In this document: positions 59,432 to 64,000 of the stretch, piece after piece
How positions within the stretch are numbered: the stretch's first letter is position 1
How the letters are laid out: each line of letters opens with the position of its first letter
Assembly: GCA_037013495.1 (NCBI GenBank)
Contig: JAZDXN010000029.1
Location: 2,058,501 to 2,122,500 of the forward strand
Source: Hippophae tibetana
Taxonomy: Eukaryota > Streptophyta > Magnoliopsida > Rosales > Elaeagnaceae
Length of the DNA: 64,000 nucleotides
Direction of reading: 5' to 3'
The notes under the pieces: model-generated
The model's input: the letters and a program-made list of their open reading frames with translations, nothing else
Told to the model about the DNA's origin: nothing
Database searches by the model: none
Position numbers and translations under genes: made by a program

Positions 59432-62400
59432 ATGGGAGATGCTGAAGATAGGCGGAAAAAGATGAAAGAATATACAATGCCAATCATTGGCAATGTAACT
59501 TCCGGTATCCAATTACAAGAGGCTGCAAGGAATTATGAATTGAAAAAGATTCATTATTCTTTGTTGCCTTCCTTTTACGGTATCCCTAATGAGGACCCTT
59601 TAAATTTCATTCGAGAATTCTATGCTATTGTCCAAACCTTTCCACTACATGCAATTAATGAAGATCAACTTAGGATGAGGTGTTTTCCTTACACTCTCAA
59701 AGATAAAGCTTGGTCATGGTTCATTACTCTACAGTCAGGTTCTCTTAAAACTTGGGAGGCAGTCTATGAAATTTTTATGGGTAGGTTCTATTCCCATCAA
59801 AAGACTGTTGATCTAAGAACAAAGATAGCAACATTTTCTCAAATGAATGAAGAGCCCTTTCATGAAGCTTGGGAACGATTCAAACTCCTTTTCATTCAAT
59901 GTCAAAATCATAGCTTTCCATTACAGCTACAAAACCAATTCTTTTATGATGGATTGACACTACAGAGTCAATACATGGTTGATAATGCTGCTGGAGGTGC
60001 TGTAGGAGAAAAGACCGCAGAGGAAACCTATAATCTTTATGAGCTGTTGGGTTCTAATTCCCAACAAAGAGGTGGTAGAAGGAAAGCAAAGGTCAATGAA
60101 GTCGGCTCTGATAATGAGATAACCTTGCAACTTGCTGAATTGACTAAACAAGTGAAATTCCTCACTTCCCACCAAATTTCAAATCAAGAGGTATGTGAAG
60201 TGTGTTGTTCAATTGGGCATGGAACTCATAATTGTTCAAATACTTGTGATTCTAGTGTCGATGCCATAGAGGAAGTCCAATCTTTTCAAAGGTATCATCC
60301 AAACACCTATAATCACCCAGCCTACACCCAATATCCAACACTAAGGTCGGATAACAACCACCCTTACCCACCAAGCCAATCTTTTAAACCAACCTTAGAA
60401 GATAGCTTGAATGCTTTTATTCAAGTTAGTCGTGACAACCAATTGATGACTAATCAAAGGTTGAACACCATGGAGGCTTCAGTTAAAAGAATTGAATCTA
60501 AAGTTGGGCAGCTGGCTGAACAAATGCAAAAGAAAGAACCAGGAAAGTTGCCCAGTCAACCAGAACAAGCAAAGGATGTTAGAACCCTTCGAAGTGGTAA
60601 GGTAGTCAATACCAGTTTACCTGAAATCTCTAACAATCTACCTTGTAGTTCAGGTAACAAAGAAGGCGATACTCTAATCTCGCAAAAAGGAGAAACAAGT
60701 GTTAAACTTAACAAGCCTTCTGAAAAACTCATTGGGGGGTCATCTGACACCCCCAAAATTCAAAAGACAACAGAACCACACCAGATACAAGTACCTTTTC
60801 CCCACCGGTTGAAAGAATCCAAACAAGATAAGCAATTCAATGATCTTTTTAATATGCTCTCTAAAGTAAATATCAATTTACCATTATTAGAAGTGATCAT
60901 GAATGTGCCCTCATATGCCAAATTTTTCAAAGAGTTGAACACTAAGAAAAGGAGGTATGAACTGAATGAACGAGTAGTAGTATCAGAAATTTCTAGCGCT
61001 GTACTTCAGCACAAACTACCCCCTAAGTTGAAAGACCCTGGAAGTTTTATTATAAACATAACTATGGGGGATAGGAAGGTTGCTAAAGCAATGCTTGATT
61101 TAGGTGCTAGTATAAATTTGATGCCCTACTCTATATTCTTACAACTCAATCTAGGGGATTTAAAACCCACAACTATGTCCCTTCAACTTGCAGATAGATC
61201 TCTTAAATATCCAGAGGGAATAGTTGAGGATGTTTTGGTACAGGTAGACAAACTGATAATACCTGTTGACTTTGTGGTTCTGGATATGCAAGAAAATCCA
61301 GCATTGGACAGAGAGCACACAATATTGCTTGGTAGACCATTTATGGCAACTACTAAAACTATTATTGATGTCCAAGATGGAAATTTGACAATGACAGTCT
61401 TAGGAGAGACTGTTCATTTTAAAGTTTTTGATTCTTCACCTTTCCCTTCTATTTCTGCCATCGATGAAATATTCGATGTTGATCCTTTGGATAATCTTGT
61501 CCAAAACACCTTTTTCCGAACCAGAATAGAAGACAAGCTTGAAACTGTTCTTACACTTGAAAAGGTTGAAGAAGATTTAGATGAGGAAATAAAGGGGTAC
61601 CTTGAACAACTAGACAATAATGAAGTGATGACAAAATCTAGTACACTTTTAAATCTACCCAGTTCTTCATCTATTAAAGAGGCCAATCCACCTGAACTTG
61701 AACTCAAAGACTTACCTGAGCACTTAAAATATGTATTTTTGGGAGAAGGGGAAACTTATCCAGTGATAATTTCTTCAACTTTGACCAAACCACAAGAAAA
61801 GGAACTCATCAAAGTGCTTAAACAGTTTAAGAAATCTATAGGTTGGAGTATAGGGGATATAAGAGGCATTAGTCCAACAATGTGTATGCACAAGATCAAC
61901 TTGGAGGACGGTGCTAAACCTGTACGAGAGGCCCAAAGAAGACTAAACCCAAACATGCAAGAGGTAGTTAAGAAGGAAATTCTTAAATTATTAGAAGAAG
62001 GGATTATCTATCCTATTGCAGATAGTAAGTGGGTTAGTCCAGTGCATGTGGTACCAAAGAAATCTGGGATAACAGTTGTTAAGAATGACAAAAGTGAATT
62101 AGTGCCCACTAGAATAATCACTGGATGGAGAATGTGTATAGATTTTAGGAAACTAAATTTATATACGAAAAAGGATCACTTTCCTCTTCCATTCATTGAT
62201 CAAATGTTGGAAAGATTAGCTGGGCACGAATTTTACTGTTTTTTGGATGGACTGTCTGGATATTATCAAGTACCCATAGCACCAGAAGATCAGGAAAAGA
62301 CCACATTTACATGTCCTTTTGGGACATTTGCTTTTCGCAGAATGCCATTTGGGTTATGCAATGCCCCTGCCACGTTCCAGAGATGCATGATATCCATTTT

Positions 62401-64000
62401 CTCGGACATGGTGGAAAAATTCATTGAGATTTTCATGGACGATTTCTCTGTCTTTGGGAACTCATTTGATGATTGCTTACATAAATTGACTTTGGTTTTA
62501 GAAAGATGCATTGAATGCAATCTAACCCTTAGTTGGGAGAAAAGTCATTTTATGGTTCAACAAGGGATAGTTTTAGGACATATAATTTCAAAAAAGGGTA
62601 TTGAAGTTGATAAGGCAAAAGTTGAATTGATATCCAAACTACCTCCCCCTACATCTGTGAAGGGGATAAGAAGCTTCTTGGGACATGCAGGATTCTACAG
62701 ACGATTTATTAAAGATTTCTCTAAAATAAGTCGTCCATTATGTAACTTGCTATCCAAAGATGCTGATTTTGATTTCAACAATGACTGCCTTACTTCCTTT
62801 AATACCTTGAAAGAGAAACTCACATCTACCCCTGTTATAATGGCACCAAACTGGTCTTTACCCTTTGAAATAATGTGTGACGCTTCTGATTATGCAATAG
62901 GAGCAGTCCTGGGACAAAGAGTGGATAAGCGTTTACATGTCATCTACTATGCTAGCAAAACACTCAATGATGCCCAGATGAATTACACCACCACTGAAAA
63001 GGAATTCTTGGCTATAGTATTCTCTTTAGACAAATTTCGGTCTTATTTAGTAGGATCTAAAGTGATTGTGCATTCTGATCATGCTGCTTTAAGATACCTA
63101 TTAAGTAAACCAAATGCCAAGCCAAGATTAATCAGGTGGGTCTTACTCTTACAAGAATTTGACCTAGAAATCAAGGATAAGAAAGGCAGTGAAAACTTAG
63201 TAGCTGACCATTTGTCTAGGTTGATTTCTGACTTTAATTCTCTTAAAGATGAGAGTAATGGCGATATAGTTGAAACCTTTCCTGATGAACAGTTATTTTT
63301 CATAGGTCCGAACCCATGGTACGCTGATATTGTAAACTATCTTGCCACTGGTGTTTTGCGACCTAACACTTCATATCAGGAGAAGAAAAGGTTTTTTAAA
63401 ACTATTAAGGACTATTTCTGGGATGACCCTTATTTATACAAGATTGGTCAAGATCAAGTCATCCGGAGATGTGTACCTGAAGAAGAACATAAGAGCATTC
63501 TGACTTTTTGTCATGAACTTCATTGTGGGGGTCATTTTGGAGGTGAAAAGACAGCCCGTAAGATATTACAGTCTGGATTCTTTTGGCCCACTCTTTTTAA
63601 AGATGCTCATATGTTTTGTGCACAATGTGATAGATGTCAAAGAACAGGAAACATAAGCAAAAGAGATGAAATGCCTTTGACATCTAATTTAGTTGTTGAA
63701 CTCTTTGACGTATGGGGGATTGACTTTATGGGTCCTTTTCCCCCATCTAATGGTTTTCAATACATTTTGGTTGCTGTGGATTATGTGTCCAAGTGGGTAG
63801 AAGCTATACCCACCAAAACCAATGATGCTAATGTTGTTGTGAAATTCTTGAAAGATTTCATATTCAGTAGGTTCGGAACGCCTAGAGCTATAATAAGTGA
63901 TGGAGGTAGCCATTTTTGTAACAAACTATTTGATGGAGTACTAAACAAGTACAACATCACACATAAGGTAGCTACTCCATATCATCCTCAAACTTCCGGT
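59432..64000 (+). CDS. gag-pol: Gag 2-protease-RT-RNase H-integrase polyprotein of B (runs off the end)
   Basis: I translated it from ATG 59432 (context ACCATGG) to the window end: 1523 codons, no stop. Gag core ([12 protein letters not shown] near residue 90), a complete knuckle Cys255-x2-Cys258-x4-His263-x4-Cys268, protease with [11 protein letters not shown] (Asp556), RT from ~830 with [11 protein letters not shown] and FMDDF (1001-1005), RNase H with [14 protein letters not shown] (Asp1150), integrase zinc motif (His1361, His1368, Cys1399, Cys1402) and core Asp1431 and Asp1490. The third catalytic residue (Glu) is expected just past the window. No frameshift separates gag from pol. All visible catalytic residues are present, so it may be functional. 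Confidence 0.95.
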   Translation, partial: MGDAEDRRKKMKEYTMPIIGNVTSGIQLQEAARNYELKKIHYSLLPSFYGIPNEDPLNFIREFYAIVQTFPLHAINEDQLRMRCFPYTLKDKAWSWFITLQSGSLKTWEAVYEIFMGRFYSHQKTVDLRTKIATFSQMNEEPFHEAWERFKLLFIQCQNHSFPLQLQNQFFYDGLTLQSQYMVDNAAGGAVGEKTAEETYNLYELLGSNSQQRGGRRKAKVNEVGSDNEITLQLAELTKQVKFLTSHQISNQEVCEVCCSIGHGTHNCSNTCDSSVDAIEEVQSFQRYHPNTYNHPAYTQYPTLRSDNNHPYPPSQSFKPTLEDSLNAFIQVSRDNQLMTNQRLNTMEASVKRIESKVGQLAEQMQKKEPGKLPSQPEQAKDVRTLRSGKVVNTSLPEISNNLPCSSGNKEGDTLISQKGETSVKLNKPSEKLIGGSSDTPKIQKTTEPHQIQVPFPHRLKESKQDKQFNDLFNMLSKVNINLPLLEVIMNVPSYAKFFKELNTKKRRYELNERVVVSEISSAVLQHKLPPKLKDPGSFIINITMGDRKVAKAMLDLGASINLMPYSIFLQLNLGDLKPTTMSLQLADRSLKYPEGIVEDVLVQVDKLIIPVDFVVLDMQENPALDREHTILLGRPFMATTKTIIDVQDGNLTMTVLGETVHFKVFDSSPFPSISAIDEIFDVDPLDNLVQNTFFRTRIEDKLETVLTLEKVEEDLDEEIKGYLEQLDNNEVMTKSSTLLNLPSSSSIKEANPPELELKDLPEHLKYVFLGEGETYPVIISSTLTKPQEKELIKVLKQFKKSIGWSIGDIRGISPTMCMHKINLEDGAKPVREAQRRLNPNMQEVVKKEILKLLEEGIIYPIADSKWVSPVHVVPKKSGITVVKNDKSELVPTRIITGWRMCIDFRKLNLYTKKDHFPLPFIDQMLERLAGHEFYCFLDGLSGYYQVPIAPEDQEKTTFTCPFGTFAFRRMPFGLCNAPATFQRCMISIFSDMVEKFIEIFMDDFSVFGNSFDDCLHKLTLVLERCIECNLTLSWEKSHFMVQQGIVLGHIISKKGIEVDKAKVELISKLPPPTSVKGIRSFLGHAGFYRRFIKDFSKISRPLCNLLSKDADFDFNNDCLTSFNTLKEKLTSTPVIMAPNWSLPFEIMCDASDYAIGAVLGQRVDKRLHVIYYASKTLNDAQMNYTTTEKEFLAIVFSLDKFRSYLVGSKVIVHSDHAALRYLLSKPNAKPRLIRWVLLLQEFDLEIKDKKGSENLVADHLSRLISDFNSLKDESNGDIVETFPDEQLFFIGPNPWYADIVNYLATGVLRPNTSYQEKKRFFKTIKDYFWDDPYLYKIGQDQVIRRCVPEEEHKSILTFCHELHCGGHFGGEKTARKILQSGFFWPTLFKDAHMFCAQCDRCQRTGNISKRDEMPLTSNLVVELFDVWGIDFMGPFPPSNGFQYILVAVDYVSKWVEAIPTKTNDANVVVKFLKDFIFSRFGTPRAIISDGGSHFCNKLFDGVLNKYNITHKVATPYHPQTSG

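Larger units (their letters stand above)
55110..64000 (+). mobile_element. Gypsy element B with two Gag ORFs (partial)
   Basis: 5' LTR, PBS, structured leader, intact gag1, hairpins, intact gag2-pro-pol; the 3' end is outside the window. Inserted in gag of element I (left flank GGCCC). Open frames throughout mark it as the youngest element here and perhaps still active. Gag and Pol are of the Athila/Tat branch. Confidence 0.9.

Overview
This is a plant nuclear window, very AT-rich and made almost entirely of LTR retrotransposons. The plant call rests on Athila-, Tat- and chromovirus-type Ty3/Gypsy elements, Ty1/Copia remnants, a primer binding site (PBS) for plant tRNA-Asp, a chloroplast ndhF fragment and one host gene for a PR-1-like (CAP) protein. 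I cannot name the species; a eudicot is a guess. I named the elements A to K for convenience.

Layout. 1-3400 (-): decayed Gypsy element G (gag-pro-RT, leader, PBS, LTR). 4570-6955 (+): LTR H followed by a second R-U5 copy. 7257-18180 (-): Copia element F, known from its LTR copies and gag, split by non-autonomous Gypsy element E (7691-15592). 18181-49679 (-): Tekay-like chromovirus K, broken by three later insertions. C (18890-24397, +) lies in its integrase, A (26104-37981, +, Athila-like, target duplication ATAAT) in its reverse transcriptase, and D (41127-48606, -, target duplication ATAAG) in its 5' LTR. 50363-51514 (-): the PR-1-like gene. 52955-53547: a TRIM element. 53929-55109 (+): Tat-like element I, with element B inserted in its gag. 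55110-64000 (+): element B, which runs off the window.

Element B is the live part. Its 5' LTR, PBS and leader look sound. It has an intact 445-codon Gag ORF and, after a 300 bp spacer, a second intact ORF that starts with another Gag and runs uninterrupted through protease, RT, RNase H and most of integrase to the window edge. The first Gag has lost the two leading Cys of its zinc knuckle; the second keeps the whole knuckle.

A, C, D and E share an order of small RNA hairpins after the coding region: hairpin I (5-6 bp stem, six-base loop starting AG) and then hairpin II (GGGA-type tetraloop), before the 3' LTR. Stem bases change in a pair-preserving way between elements. B has hairpin I between its two Gag ORFs. 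In A the extra ORF lies between hairpins I and II; in C, D and E that slot is empty. This shared architecture, together with the dual-Gag layout of B, is the best candidate here for something not yet described.
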